The notes: generated by a model not told the origin, from the sequence alone. Shown: positions 9,703 through 16,266, counted from the first letter of the stretch. The stretch: 21,731 bases of DNA from a virus (IMGVR_UViG_3300035660_000095:1-21731); one strand, 5' to 3'. Program-made: numbers and translations.

Positions 9703-10971
9703 TTATACAGAATAAATTTTTTGAGATTTAATATCTTCAAGTGAATTGGAAGTAGCGATACATACATCTGATAACTTCTTTCCAGAAGATACCATTAAAG
9801 GAATTGCTGATTCAGGCGTAGTTGACATACCTGATACAGCACTTGCAAAACTATTAAGAGCATCTATTAATGGAGATAAAGTCTTTATAAGATTATCGCT
9901 TAATACTATTTTTTGTCCTTTAGTTAATGCTCCAGCTCCAAGTTCTACTGCATCAATGCCATCTATTGATACCGTTTCTCCTGCATCTATATGCACACTT
10001 TTTTTACTAGATAATGATATTCCTTTTTTTCCATAAAATAATACAAAATCTTTTCTTGCATTAAAAATAATTCTATCAGAACAAATAATAGCTTGATTTT
10101 CATGATATTCTTTATCTGGAGCTTCTTCTGATATAAAAGGTGTCCCAGGGGTGTTATATGATGATAACGGATATCTACTTTTTTTAATATCACCTACGGA
10201 GATATTTTGATCACTTGTTAAATAAATTGACGTACCGTCTGTATCTATATCTTCAAGAGAATGAGCAAAACCGCTTACTCTTTTACGATTATTTGTAAAT
10301 ATAGTGATGGGTGATCCATTTTTCTTACCTGAACCTGGCCATAAAGATCCTCCTTTAGTAGAAAATTTATCATTATTTATTAATATAGTTTGACCAAATC
10401 GAATTGATTGTCCCCACCTACCTTCAAATATTACATCACCAGCAAATGGTTGTAAAGGATTAAGATTTGATTGTTCTACAAATGGTTGGGTACCACCGAA
10501 GTTAAAATTACCAGGTTCAGTATTTGGTCCTTGACTAGAAATTTCAGAGGCGGTAGGTGTTTGATTTACTTGATCATTATAGTCTTTCTTATCTGGAAAT
10601 GCATTATGATTTATTTCATTCCAAATATTAAATGGAGGTAAGTAATATACTTGAGTTGCAGAATCATCATCATTTAAATGACGGCTTGGACCTAAAATTA
10701 AAAATACACATTCTCCTATTACAGGATATACTTTAATATTATTACCAGCGCAACTAGCTTTAGGATTATAAGTTACGTTTTTTGTTTTTCTTATTTTATA
10801 TAAGAGTTGATAAAAAATCTTTCCAATATCTTCAGGGCCTTCGCATTGAGGATGAGATGGATCTAATATAATATCTGTAACCCTAGCTATACCAATTATA
10901 GGATCTACCTTACTAAGATTTTCAGGATCATTATATTTACTTCTATCCGTTGTTGGATTAAAATTGTTCAT
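9703..10971 (-). CDS. gp5: gp5-like baseplate hub/spike protein without a lysozyme domain
   Basis: 422 aa. Residues about 22-115 look like the gp5 N-terminal OB fold ('VDPIIGIARVTDIILDPSHP' through 'YPVIGECVFLILGP'). Residues 178-193 hold 'GDVIFEGRWGQSIRFG', a motif seen in gp5-type hub proteins of T4-like phages. Residues about 290-345 are short beta repeats ('IIFNARKDFVLFYGKKGISL') of the kind that form the gp5/VgrG spike, followed by a helical tail. T4 gp5 (575 aa) has a lysozyme domain between the OB fold and the spike. Here that interval is only a Pro/Asn/Gln-rich linker (about 130-178), so no cell-wall-cutting domain is visible. The ATG overlaps the stop of the upstream 114-aa gene (TAATG). 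Confidence 0.82.
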   Translation of the reverse strand: MNNFNPTTDRSKYNDPENLSKVDPIIGIARVTDIILDPSHPQCEGPEDIGKIFYQLLYKIRKTKNVTYNPKASCAGNNIKVYPVIGECVFLILGPSRHLNDDDSATQVYYLPPFNIWNEINHNAFPDKKDYNDQVNQTPTASEISSQGPNTEPGNFNFGGTQPFVEQSNLNPLQPFAGDVIFEGRWGQSIRFGQTILINNDKFSTKGGSLWPGSGKKNGSPITIFTNNRKRVSGFAHSLEDIDTDGTSIYLTSDQNISVGDIKKSRYPLSSYNTPGTPFISEEAPDKEYHENQAIICSDRIIFNARKDFVLFYGKKGISLSSKKSVHIDAGETVSIDGIDAVELGAGALTKGQKIVLSDNLIKTLSPLIDALNSFASAVSGMSTTPESAIPLMVSSGKKLSDVCIATSNSLEDIKSQKIYSV

Positions 10972-11315
10972 TAAACTATTGTTCCTTTACCTATTGTTTG
11001 AACCGCACTATATAATCCTTGTAATTCTTTATCACTTAATTTGAAATCATCTTCACTATTTGCAGCAGAAGCAGCCATGGCACGTTGAACAATACCTGCC
11101 ATCTTTATTAATGATTCATCATTCTTTACCGCTACTTCAAGATATTCTTTTAAGAGAGGCACAAGTAGGGTTGCTTCACTTGGATCTGTAATCATATCTT
11201 TTAACTGTATAACACAGTCTTTTATGATTTTTTCCTTTGAAACTTGGTTTTTATATATGTCTTCAAGTAAAGAAGAAAACGACTTTCCTTTGAAAATTAC
11301 AGTATCTAGATTCAT
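10971..11315 (-). CDS. Unknown 114-aa helical protein, first gene of the hub operon
   Basis: Not recognised. It is predominantly helical, opening 'MNLDTVIFKGKSFSSLLEDI', with an Ala/Ser-rich centre ('MAASAANSEDDFKLSDKELQ'). It has no membrane segment and no Cys. It is the first gene of the baseplate cluster, preceded by a 41-base gap with a copy of the ATATTTAT element, and its stop overlaps the ATG of the gp5-like gene. Operon position suggests a hub assembly factor or small structural subunit. Confidence 0.72.
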   Translation of the reverse strand: MNLDTVIFKGKSFSSLLEDIYKNQVSKEKIIKDCVIQLKDMITDPSEATLLVPLLKEYLEVAVKNDESLIKMAGIVQRAMAASAANSEDDFKLSDKELQGLYSAVQTIGKGTIV

Positions 11316-11327
11316 ATTCTTTTGAAT

Positions 11328-11335
11328 ATAAATAT
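11328..11335 (-). promoter_or_regulatory. ATATTTAT element ahead of the baseplate operon
   Basis: The core lies 12 bases before the ATG of the 114-aa gene, in the 41-base gap after the sigma factor gene. It is preceded on the coding strand by AAAGGATTC; the copy at 17883-17876 is preceded by TTAGGATTC. Outer arms CATATTC and GAATATA around TTTT can form a small hairpin (11313-11330). It is a candidate late promoter for the hub genes. Confidence 0.5.
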
Positions 11336-11356
11336 GAATCCTTTAGAAAAGAGTGA

Positions 11357-12103
11357 CTATACTCCTACTTCTAATTTTTTATTCAAAATTTTCTTATAAA
11401 TTACTTTTAATTTTTTGATAATTAAAGTAATTAGTGGGGTGGGTACATCCGCCATTTCATGAACATAGATGTATAAAGCTTTCTTAGATAGAATATCTAA
11501 TGTGTTTCTTTTACGAAAAATTTCTAGAATTGATTCCGCAATCTTTCTTTCTTTAGGTTTTGGAAAAAGAAGTTCAATATTTGTCTCTACATATTCAATA
11601 AATTCATTTATTGACGATGTTTGAATTTCTGAGAAGTTTGGTTCAGCAAAGGAATTACTAAGTGATTGAGTAATAGTTTTATCTACATCTATCTCATCTA
11701 CTCCTGCTTTCTCTTTTAGCTTTTTATAATTCTTTTTATTATAAACAATCAAATACCTCTTTATGATTGTTCCAAAATATGAATAAGCTTTACCGTGAGT
11801 TTGTTTGTACCTATGTAATTTTTCAAGCATTACTGTTACAAGTTCATGCTTTAATTCTTCTAAAGAATTAACCTCTGTATAATAAAATTTAAAGGTATGA
11901 ATTATATTTTCAGATAACTTATAAAACGCATAATTAATTTTTTCATTAAATATTTTATTACGTTTTATAGGATCTGTAGTAATTAAATACTCAACTATAG
12001 CATCTTCAGTCTCCTGAGTGAAGTACATAATTGGTTGTTTAGGTTTTCTTTTCCTAATTTCACCAGTTTTAGTATATAGTTCACTATTGTTTTTATCTTC
12101 CAT
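11357..12103 (-). CDS. gp55: gp55-like late-transcription sigma factor
   Basis: 248 aa from the ATG at 12103; in-frame ATG at 12109 and TTG at 12112 are alternatives. The region from about residue 35 to 120 has sigma-70 region-2 character: 'KINYAFYKLSENIIHTFKFY', then 'LEELKHELVTVMLEKLHRYK', then 'KAYSYFGTIIKRYLIVYNKK', the last matching the aromatic and basic helix that contacts the -10 element. A C-terminal helical part follows with basic residues near the end. No region 4 is evident, as in T4 gp55 (185 aa), which needs the sliding clamp and gp33 to activate late promoters. The start overlaps the stop of the 102-aa gene by 11 bases. The role inferred is to direct host RNA polymerase to late promoters, possibly the ATATTTAT elements. 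Confidence 0.82.
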   Translation of the reverse strand: MEDKNNSELYTKTGEIRKRKPKQPIMYFTQETEDAIVEYLITTDPIKRNKIFNEKINYAFYKLSENIIHTFKFYYTEVNSLEELKHELVTVMLEKLHRYKQTHGKAYSYFGTIIKRYLIVYNKKNYKKLKEKAGVDEIDVDKTITQSLSNSFAEPNFSEIQTSSINEFIEYVETNIELLFPKPKERKIAESILEIFRKRNTLDILSKKALYIYVHEMADVPTPLITLIIKKLKVIYKKILNKKLEVGV

Positions 12104-12401
12104 TAACATCAACGTTATAAGAGTCTAGAGCTTTTTGGATATTTTTCAGGTTAGTGAAAAATCCGCCAATCTCGTCGTCACTCTTAAACGCCTTGCTGAC
12201 TTCTGCTTCTTCTATAATTTGATGCGATTCTTGAATTAAAGAAGATAAATTCGCAATGAAAGTATCTCTTTGATTAATTAATACATCTCTTTCTTCAACA
12301 ATTTTTTCTAATTTTTTAGTTTTTTGAAGTAGATTATTAATTATAAATCCAAATATTGTAACCGGCCATAATATACATGCTATAATTCCAAATATTTCCA
12401 T
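12093..12401 (-). CDS. Membrane-anchored coiled-coil protein, 102 aa
   Basis: Residues 3-25 ('IFGIIACILWPVTIFGFIIN') form one strong N-terminal membrane segment with no cleavage site. A long coiled coil follows ('LLQKTKKLEKIVEERDVLIN' and on), so most of the protein should lie on one side of the membrane. The organisation resembles i-spanins and small phage membrane proteins, but spanins usually sit beside the endolysin, and here the neighbours are an HD hydrolase and the sigma factor. The ATG lies one base after the HD-gene stop, and its 3' end overlaps the sigma start. Function unknown. Confidence 0.75.
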   Translation of the reverse strand: MEIFGIIACILWPVTIFGFIINNLLQKTKKLEKIVEERDVLINQRDTFIANLSSLIQESHQIIEEAEVSKAFKSDDEIGGFFTNLKNIQKALDSYNVDVNGR

Positions 12402-12402
12402 T

Positions 12403-13179
12403 TTATAAATTTTTAAGTAAATCCATCATTGCGGGAGTAGCTTTAATTGATTTTAAAGCTCCTGTACGAGCTTGGGAAGGCTTTTTATTTTCAAATTGAG
12501 GTTTATTCACTTTGTTATTAGTAACAATTGCTGGCCATTGTCTTTCCCATTCAACTCTAGCAGCCATTAAATCTGCTTGATGAAGAACTAATGGTAGATA
12601 TGTTCTAAGTCTTGATTCTAATTGATACCCAATAAGGTAAGCTTTATTACCTTCTTCATATAAACCATCATGCAACTTAATTGCTAAAAATTCATTTTGA
12701 GAAACTTCAATTCCTTTAGATTGTAATATGAATAATGTTCTGTCTGGAACAGTAAAGAAAGGAAGTTCAGTGTTATACTTATAAAACTTACTTAATTTTT
12801 GAACCTCCCAATCATTATCATTTATGTCACATCCATGAACCTCTGGCGTGCCTAACTTACCTAAATCGTGATTAAGTGCGGCAAATACCATTTCTTCATC
12901 TGTAAAATTTTTATGAGCACCAATGCTTAGCCAAATTTTATTTAGTTGAATACATCCATGAACAACACGAATAATATGATCAACATATCCTCCTGGAAAA
13001 CAATTATGATTATTATTGTTAATTGCGGCGGGAGCCATAATCATATGTTCCTGCATTTCATTATAAAGGGATATCAATTTTTCTCTTCTGGGTGATGGTA
13101 TATAATCTTCAATCACCTGTATAAATTGATTCCAATTATCTTGGAGTTGTTCTGGAGTGAACGTAACTGCGAATTTCAT
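12403..13179 (-). CDS. HD-domain metal-dependent phosphohydrolase
   Basis: 258 aa. The HD superfamily residues are visible in order: His68 in 'GGYVDHIIRVV', His104-Asp105 in 'FAALNHDLGKLG', His170-Asp171 in 'AIKLHDGLYEEG', and a late Asp203 in 'LVLHQADLMAARVEWE'. This is a complete metal-binding set, so the enzyme is probably active. HD proteins cleave phosphate esters and often act on nucleotides, including signalling nucleotides; the substrate cannot be read from sequence. It is in an operon with a glutaredoxin-like gene and the late sigma, so nucleotide metabolism or control of a host nucleotide signal is plausible. The C-terminal 35 residues are basic and probably disordered. Confidence 0.85.
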   Translation of the reverse strand: MKFAVTFTPEQLQDNWNQFIQVIEDYIPSPRREKLISLYNEMQEHMIMAPAAINNNNHNCFPGGYVDHIIRVVHGCIQLNKIWLSIGAHKNFTDEEMVFAALNHDLGKLGTPEVHGCDINDNDWEVQKLSKFYKYNTELPFFTVPDRTLFILQSKGIEVSQNEFLAIKLHDGLYEEGNKAYLIGYQLESRLRTYLPLVLHQADLMAARVEWERQWPAIVTNNKVNKPQFENKKPSQARTGALKSIKATPAMMDLLKNL

Positions 13180-13180
13180 A

Positions 13181-13375
13181 TTAGAATGTTTCTGGTTCTC
13201 TGTCTACTAAAGAGTGTACAAATTCAAGTCTTTCTTTAATCACTTCGATGGGACCATAAAGAAGACTTTGTCTAATTGTTGTGTCTTCCATTGTGGGTCC
13301 GATACTTCTTTCTAAAGAGTGAACTAAGTTTGTTAGTTGTTCTAAAGTTTGTAATGCTACGTCTCTATTTCTCAT
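13181..13375 (-). CDS. Unknown 64-aa helical protein
   Basis: Not recognised. It is two likely helices separated by a short loop: 'VALQTLEQLTNLVHSLERSI' and 'PIEVIKERLEFVHSLVD'. It has no Cys and no membrane segment. The start overlaps the 3' end of the glutaredoxin-like gene by 11 bases, and its stop is one base before the ATG of the HD hydrolase. This tight coupling on both sides supports a real gene. Confidence 0.65.
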   Translation of the reverse strand: MRNRDVALQTLEQLTNLVHSLERSIGPTMEDTTIRQSLLYGPIEVIKERLEFVHSLVDREPETF

Positions 13376-13676
13376 AAAATTGGTTTATTATATTGTTAAT
13401 ACTTTCTATTGTTGTCCAATGGAAAAATAAATTATTTCCTATTGGTTGTAATTTTTTACATAAAATTGGTACTATGTATACGATATTTTCTTTTGTTTCT
13501 ATTACTATTTTAGGATAATGATTACATTCAAATATTTTGTCAAGATCTTTAGCTATTTTGGCATTATGGCTATCTCTTGGGTTCTCATATATGACCGGAA
13601 TATTTTTTTTTTGCAAATCTTCTTTTAATTCTTTACAAGTTTGACATTCTGGTAATACAAATGCTCTTATTATCAT
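13365..13676 (-). CDS. Glutaredoxin/thioredoxin-like protein
   Basis: 103 aa. The N-terminus reads as a beta strand followed by the redox motif Cys11-Gln-Thr-Cys14 ('VLPECQTCKELKEDL'), then a helix. A Tyr54-Pro55 ('NHYPKIVIE') fits the cis-proline position of the thioredoxin fold. T4-like phages carry such proteins (nrdC) as electron donors for ribonucleotide reductase. No reductase lies in the window, so the partner is unknown. It heads a run of overlapping genes leading to the HD hydrolase and sigma factor, 52 bases downstream of an ATATTTAT element. Confidence 0.8.
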   Translation of the reverse strand: MIIRAFVLPECQTCKELKEDLQKKNIPVIYENPRDSHNAKIAKDLDKIFECNHYPKIVIETKENIVYIVPILCKKLQPIGNNLFFHWTTIESINNIINQFYEK

Positions 13677-13725
13677 TTAATATACATTATTCTATTTAAT
13701 AATCCTACTCCTACTATTATTATAC

Positions 13726-13739
13726 TATATAAATATATA
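13726..13739 (-). promoter_or_regulatory. Dyad element with ATATTTAT core upstream of the glutaredoxin-to-sigma operon
   Basis: The plus strand reads TATATAAATATATA, six-base arms around AA; the coding-strand core is at 13736-13729, 52 bases before the ATG at 13676. It is the only candidate start signal for the five-gene run ending in the sigma gene. Confidence 0.45.
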
Positions 13740-13742
13740 ATA

Positions 13743-13774
13743 TATTAGCTAGAAGCTTATGCAAAAAGCTAATA
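13743..13774 (-). other. Hairpin with competing inner hairpin upstream of the glutaredoxin-like gene
   Basis: TATTAGCT (13743-13750) and AGCTAATA (13767-13774) are perfect eight-base inverted arms around a 16-base loop. Inside, AGCTT and AAGCT can pair in a different hairpin that excludes the first. It lies between the 116-aa gene stop and the ATATTTAT element. There is no T-run after it on the minus strand, so it is not a simple terminator. Role unknown. Confidence 0.4.
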
Positions 13775-13790
13775 CTTTCGACTCATATTA

Positions 13791-14141
13791 TCAACTCTTT
13801 CCGGAAGTATTTTTTTCTTCAATGTTTTTTAACTGAGATTCCAAGATTTCATTAATTTTTTTAACATTAATACAAAGCTCGTACATCTCTGCATCTTGAA
13901 ATAGTTTAAGAAGTGTTTTATGAAAAATAATCATTGTGTTAAGCTGTTCAGCACTAACATCTTTAACATATTTAAAATTATTATCCTTATCTGTGTCAAG
14001 TACTTGAGATATTGTACTAACATAATCAGTTATAATTTTAAACAACTGATCGTATAATTTATCAGGTAAAAGATTAGCTGGTATCAAACTAAAATCTGAA
14101 TTTATAGAGGTGTATAACCTATGTATTTCTTCATTATCCAT
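13791..14141 (-). CDS. Unknown 116-aa helical protein
   Basis: Not recognised. It is all-helical with acidic and Lys-rich ends: 'LPDKLYDQLFKIITDYVSTI', then 'AEQLNTMIIFHKTLLKLFQD', then 'NVKKINEILESQLKNIEE'. It has one Cys and no membrane segment. It is the first minus-strand gene left of the divergent regulatory region. Its ATG is only eight bases after the T-run of an intrinsic terminator, so its expression may be set by read-through. Confidence 0.7.
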   Translation of the reverse strand: MDNEEIHRLYTSINSDFSLIPANLLPDKLYDQLFKIITDYVSTISQVLDTDKDNNFKYVKDVSAEQLNTMIIFHKTLLKLFQDAEMYELCINVKKINEILESQLKNIEEKNTSGKS

Positions 14142-14149
14142 AAACTATT

Positions 14150-14185
14150 AAAAAAAATCGGGACCAGGTACTCCTACCTAGCCCC
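14150..14185 (-). terminator. Intrinsic terminator or attenuator just before the 116-aa gene
   Basis: On the minus strand an 11-pair stem (arms 14185-14175 and 14170-14160, two G-T pairs) closes a GGAG loop. It is followed by GA and eight T's (14157-14150). It is a textbook Rho-independent terminator in minus direction. It lies after the ATATTTAT element at 14219-14212 and eight bases before the ATG at 14141. It could also stop antisense transcripts coming from the 15-16 kb genes. Confidence 0.78.
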
Positions 14186-14204
14186 TTTATTTAACCTACT
14201 AACC

Positions 14205-14223
14205 AACGATAATAAATATCGTT
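14205..14223 (-). promoter_or_regulatory. Dyad element with ATATTTAT core, minus orientation
   Basis: The plus strand reads AACGATAATAAATATCGTT: seven-base perfect arms around ATAAA, the strongest stem of the set because it contains C-G pairs. The coding-strand core is at 14219-14212. About 27 bases further along the minus strand the terminator hairpin begins. It is a candidate start for a short leader RNA and the 116-aa gene. Confidence 0.5.
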
Positions 14224-14264
14224 AAAAATTATCAAATATAAAACTTTTTTAATCGAGTAATTAA

Positions 14265-14272
14265 ATATTTAT
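14265..14272 (+). promoter_or_regulatory. ATATTTAT element in plus orientation upstream of the endolysin
   Basis: This is the only intergenic copy that reads ATATTTAT on the plus strand, and it lies upstream of the only plus-strand gene, 112 bases before the ATG at 14385. The switch in orientation with gene direction is the best argument that the element is directional. If active, it gives a leader of about 100 bases holding the hairpin at 14309-14322. Confidence 0.5.
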
Positions 14273-14308
14273 TATTGAAGCAGTCATTTATTCAAGGCTT
14301 TAAAGTTA

Positions 14309-14322
14309 GTCGGCATTCCGAC
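14309..14322. other. Small GC hairpin in the endolysin leader
   Basis: GTCGG (14309-14313), loop CATT, CCGAC (14318-14322): a perfect five-base stem that stands out in very AT-rich sequence. There is no following T-run on either strand, so it is not a terminator. It may be a leader RNA structure. Confidence 0.35.
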
Positions 14323-14329
14323 GTATAAA

Positions 14330-14348
14330 TTTTGTAAAGCTTTTGTAA
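14330..14348 (+). repeat. Direct repeat TTTTGTAA spaced by three bases
   Basis: TTTTGTAA occurs at 14330-14337 and again at 14341-14348, an 11-base period or about one helical turn, 36 bases before the endolysin start. The spacing suits a dimeric DNA-binding protein. Chance occurrence in AT-rich DNA is possible. Confidence 0.3.
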
Positions 14349-14384
14349 TACATTATTACCGATTAAATGCTGCTTTTTTATATT

Positions 14385-15008
14385 ATGGATTTTAAAAAAC
14401 TATCAACAATCGTTCCCACTTCGGTATTTATACCCTTAGTAGAAACATGCACTAAATTTCAAATTAATACTGAATTAAGAGTTGCTCACTTCTTAGCACA
14501 AATTGCTCATGAAAGCGATAACTTTAAGTACTCAGTAGAAAATTTAAATTATTCTGCAGACAGATTATTACAAATATTTCCTAAATATTTCCCTGATAAA
14601 ACATTAGCAGAACAATATGCTAGAAAGCCAATATTAATTGCATCAAAAACTTATGCAAATAGATTAGGTAATGGTAACGAAGCCTCCCAAGAAGGGTACA
14701 AATTCAGAGGTAGAGGGTATGTACAAATAACAGGTAAAGATAATTACGTTAAATTTGGTACATTTATAAATGAAGATATAGTTGCAAATCCAGATTTAGT
14801 TGCAACTCCAAAATATGCAATGTTATCAGCAGGTTGGTTTTTCTTTGTAAATAAAATACATCTTGTTGCAGATAAAGGAGCAACAGAACAAGTAATAAGA
14901 GAAGTAACTAAAAAAGTAAATGGTGGATATAATGGAATTGATGATCGAATCAAAAGATTCAATTATTATAACAACATCATTACAGCTGAAAAGCCTATAG
15001 TTCTCTAA
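14385..15008 (+). CDS. GH19 (chitinase-like) endolysin
   Basis: 207 aa from the ATG at 14385; an in-frame ATG at 14367 would add six hydrophobic residues and is less likely. The glycoside hydrolase 19 pattern is clear: 'FLAQIAHESDNF' with the first catalytic Glu at residue 43, the second candidate Glu52 in 'VENLNYSADRLL', then 'YANRLGNGNEASQEGYKFRGRG'-type substrate-groove sequence (residues 90-111), 'YVQITGKDNY', and a C-terminal 'KVNGGYNGIDDR'. Phage GH19 enzymes cleave the glycan backbone of peptidoglycan at lysis. There is no signal peptide or wall-binding domain, so export should need a holin. It is the only plus-strand gene; its stop overlaps the stop of the convergent 66-aa gene. Confidence 0.93.
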   Translation: MDFKKLSTIVPTSVFIPLVETCTKFQINTELRVAHFLAQIAHESDNFKYSVENLNYSADRLLQIFPKYFPDKTLAEQYARKPILIASKTYANRLGNGNEASQEGYKFRGRGYVQITGKDNYVKFGTFINEDIVANPDLVATPKYAMLSAGWFFFVNKIHLVADKGATEQVIREVTKKVNGGYNGIDDRIKRFNYYNNIITAEKPIVL

Positions 15009-15205
15009 TTCATATCACTATCAATCTTTTCAATATCACGATTTAGATATCGTTGTATGTAAGGGACTACACTTCTATACCACACCTTAATAAAAAATTT
15101 TCCATTTTCTTTACGATGTGCAATACTGCCACTAAAATGAGACGTAAGATATCGGTATTCTTCTTCAGATACTTCGATTGGAGTATCGTATTTTACTTCC
15201 TTCAT
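15005..15205 (-). CDS. Unknown 66-aa protein
   Basis: Not recognised. It is a small mixed protein with an aromatic, basic centre ('HRKENGKFFIKVWYRSVVPY') and an acidic N-terminus. It starts in an ATGA overlap with the phosphoesterase stop, and its stop overlaps the end of the convergent endolysin gene. The coupling supports a real gene; no function can be inferred. Confidence 0.65.
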   Translation of the reverse strand: MKEVKYDTPIEVSEEEYRYLTSHFSGSIAHRKENGKFFIKVWYRSVVPYIQRYLNRDIEKIDSDMN

Positions 15206-15948
15206 TTATAAAAATCAGGCAGTATGTACTTCTTTTCAGGAGGTTTAGGTAATTGTTCAATTTGAAATTTACCGTCAATACAAACAAGATATTGTCTATT
15301 CTGCAAACAATCTATCATATAAAACCCTCTTCTTTCACTTTTTGCTGGAGAGTCGATCTTGTTCACTTGAGTATGACCAACCACTTGTAATTCAGAAATA
15401 GAATCTTTATACAAACTTGGCTGTCTTACCCAGATACATGATTGGTGAATATCATCCCCACAGTGAGAATGATCAAAAGGATAAAATCCAAACGTTAGAG
15501 GCTTATATTTCCAAATATCATTTATGTATTTGTCATCAAATGGAATTCTAGTACCGGCTTTCTTTTCGAGAAACGTTTCTGTAAAGCCAGCATGACTATA
15601 AACAGTGTTATATTCATCTTTAAAACACATTTGAAGCAGTTTTTTATTCTGATCCAAAGCATATTCAAAAGTTGATCTCATATGAGGCTGGTAACTAGTA
15701 TAACTCTCTTCGACACCAGGCCAGTAGTGATAGTCGTGATTACCGATTAGTAAGATTACTTTATCAGGATTGTCTTTTTTGAACTGACAAATATCAGCAA
15801 AGTTATTTAACTGTTGTTCACCAGTGATATCGTGATGAGTATCCAAATAATCACCTATAAAAATAACTCTATCAAAGTCTTTTTCTTTGTTGAGAATATC
15901 TTTCCACACGGTTCTACCGTGAATATCACCTATAATAACTTGCTTCAT
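15202..15948 (-). CDS. Calcineurin-like metallophosphoesterase
   Basis: 248 aa. All signature motifs of the family are present in order: 'GDIHG' (Asp8, His10), 'GDYLD' (Asp33), 'GNHD' (Asn70-His71), 'SHAGF' (His119) and 'GHTQ' (His192). This complete two-metal site resembles phage protein phosphatases (lambda type) and also bacterial nucleotide or nucleic-acid phosphatases. The protein or nucleotide target cannot be decided from sequence. The start is one base after the stop of the 44-aa membrane gene, and it overlaps the following 66-aa gene. The gene is somewhat richer in G+C than its neighbours, which may reflect conservation or transfer. Confidence 0.92.
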   Translation of the reverse strand: MKQVIIGDIHGRTVWKDILNKEKDFDRVIFIGDYLDTHHDITGEQQLNNFADICQFKKDNPDKVILLIGNHDYHYWPGVEESYTSYQPHMRSTFEYALDQNKKLLQMCFKDEYNTVYSHAGFTETFLEKKAGTRIPFDDKYINDIWKYKPLTFGFYPFDHSHCGDDIHQSCIWVRQPSLYKDSISELQVVGHTQVNKIDSPAKSERRGFYMIDCLQNRQYLVCIDGKFQIEQLPKPPEKKYILPDFYK

Positions 15949-15949
15949 A

Positions 15950-16084
15950 TCACCAAATAGGATGCTTAACTAAATATGGTATAAATACAAAGAATACCAC
16001 AAGTGCTAAAGCAAGCAATGGAATGAATAAAATAGGAAACACTGCTGCCAGTAACAAAAGGGCAGCGATTGTAAACTTTTTCAT
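15950..16084 (-). CDS. Very small membrane protein, 44 aa (candidate holin/antiholin)
   Basis: This short frame starts at the ATG at 16084, in an ATGA overlap with the stop of the 61-aa gene. It ends in TGA at 15952-15950, one base before the phosphoesterase ATG. It encodes a basic start ('MKKFTIAALLLLAAVFPILF') followed by an almost continuous hydrophobic run ('IPLLALALVVFFVFIPYLVK') and a short polar end. It would give one long or two short membrane segments with a Pro-induced break. The coupling on both sides makes it a convincing gene despite its length. Size, charge and location close to the endolysin suit a small holin or antiholin, but sequence alone cannot prove this. Confidence 0.65.
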   Translation of the reverse strand: MKKFTIAALLLLAAVFPILFIPLLALALVVFFVFIPYLVKHPIW

Positions 16085-16266
16085 ATATTTTTTGATTGTG
16101 ATTGCTCTTTACCTAAAATTTCGGCACCTTTCAATATAAAATGAAAGAATGCCCATATACCATATATTATGTTTACCCACATAGGTAAACTAAAACTTAA
16201 AAAAATCCCTAATGCAATCAAATGTTGTATTAAGAATACTGCGAAGTTTGGTGTTTTTAAAAGCAT
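16081..16266 (-). CDS. Small two-segment membrane protein, 61 aa (candidate holin)
   Basis: It has two hydrophobic segments, 'NFAVFLIQHLIALGIFLSFS' and 'WVNIIYGIWAFFHFILKGA', joined by a short Pro-Met turn. The C-terminal tail is charged and polar ('ILGKEQSQSKNI'). This is the topology of class II holins. It overlaps the 44-aa membrane gene by an ATGA, giving a tandem pair of tiny membrane proteins about 1 kb from the endolysin. The ATG at 16266 follows a 45-base gap after the 438-aa gene, with no Shine-Dalgarno sequence and no ATATTTAT element. Confidence 0.7.
   Translation of the reverse strand: MLLKTPNFAVFLIQHLIALGIFLSFSLPMWVNIIYGIWAFFHFILKGAEILGKEQSQSKNI

Larger units (their letters stand above)
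14142..14384. promoter_or_regulatory. Divergent regulatory region between the 116-aa gene and the endolysin
   Basis: This 243-base stretch is the longest gap in the window and has no credible ORF. It holds the minus-strand terminator (14150-14185), a minus-oriented ATATTTAT dyad (14205-14223), a plus-oriented ATATTTAT (14265-14272), a small GC hairpin (14309-14322) and a direct repeat (14330-14348). It separates the only plus-strand gene from the minus-strand operons. Confidence 0.6.

Noticed and set aside
9746-10036. 96-codon plus-strand open frame opposite the gp5-like gene
   Set aside because: It is a shadow of the well-supported minus-strand gene; no recognisable domain.
9987-10193. 68-codon minus-strand frame inside the gp5-like gene
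   Set aside because: It overlaps completely in another frame; Lys/Ile/Leu-rich translation is typical of a chance frame.
15976-15996. TATAAATA on the plus strand with GGTAT/ATACC arms, resembling a T4 late promoter
   Set aside because: It lies inside the 44-aa membrane gene, lacks the full ATATTTAT core, and has no plus-strand gene downstream.
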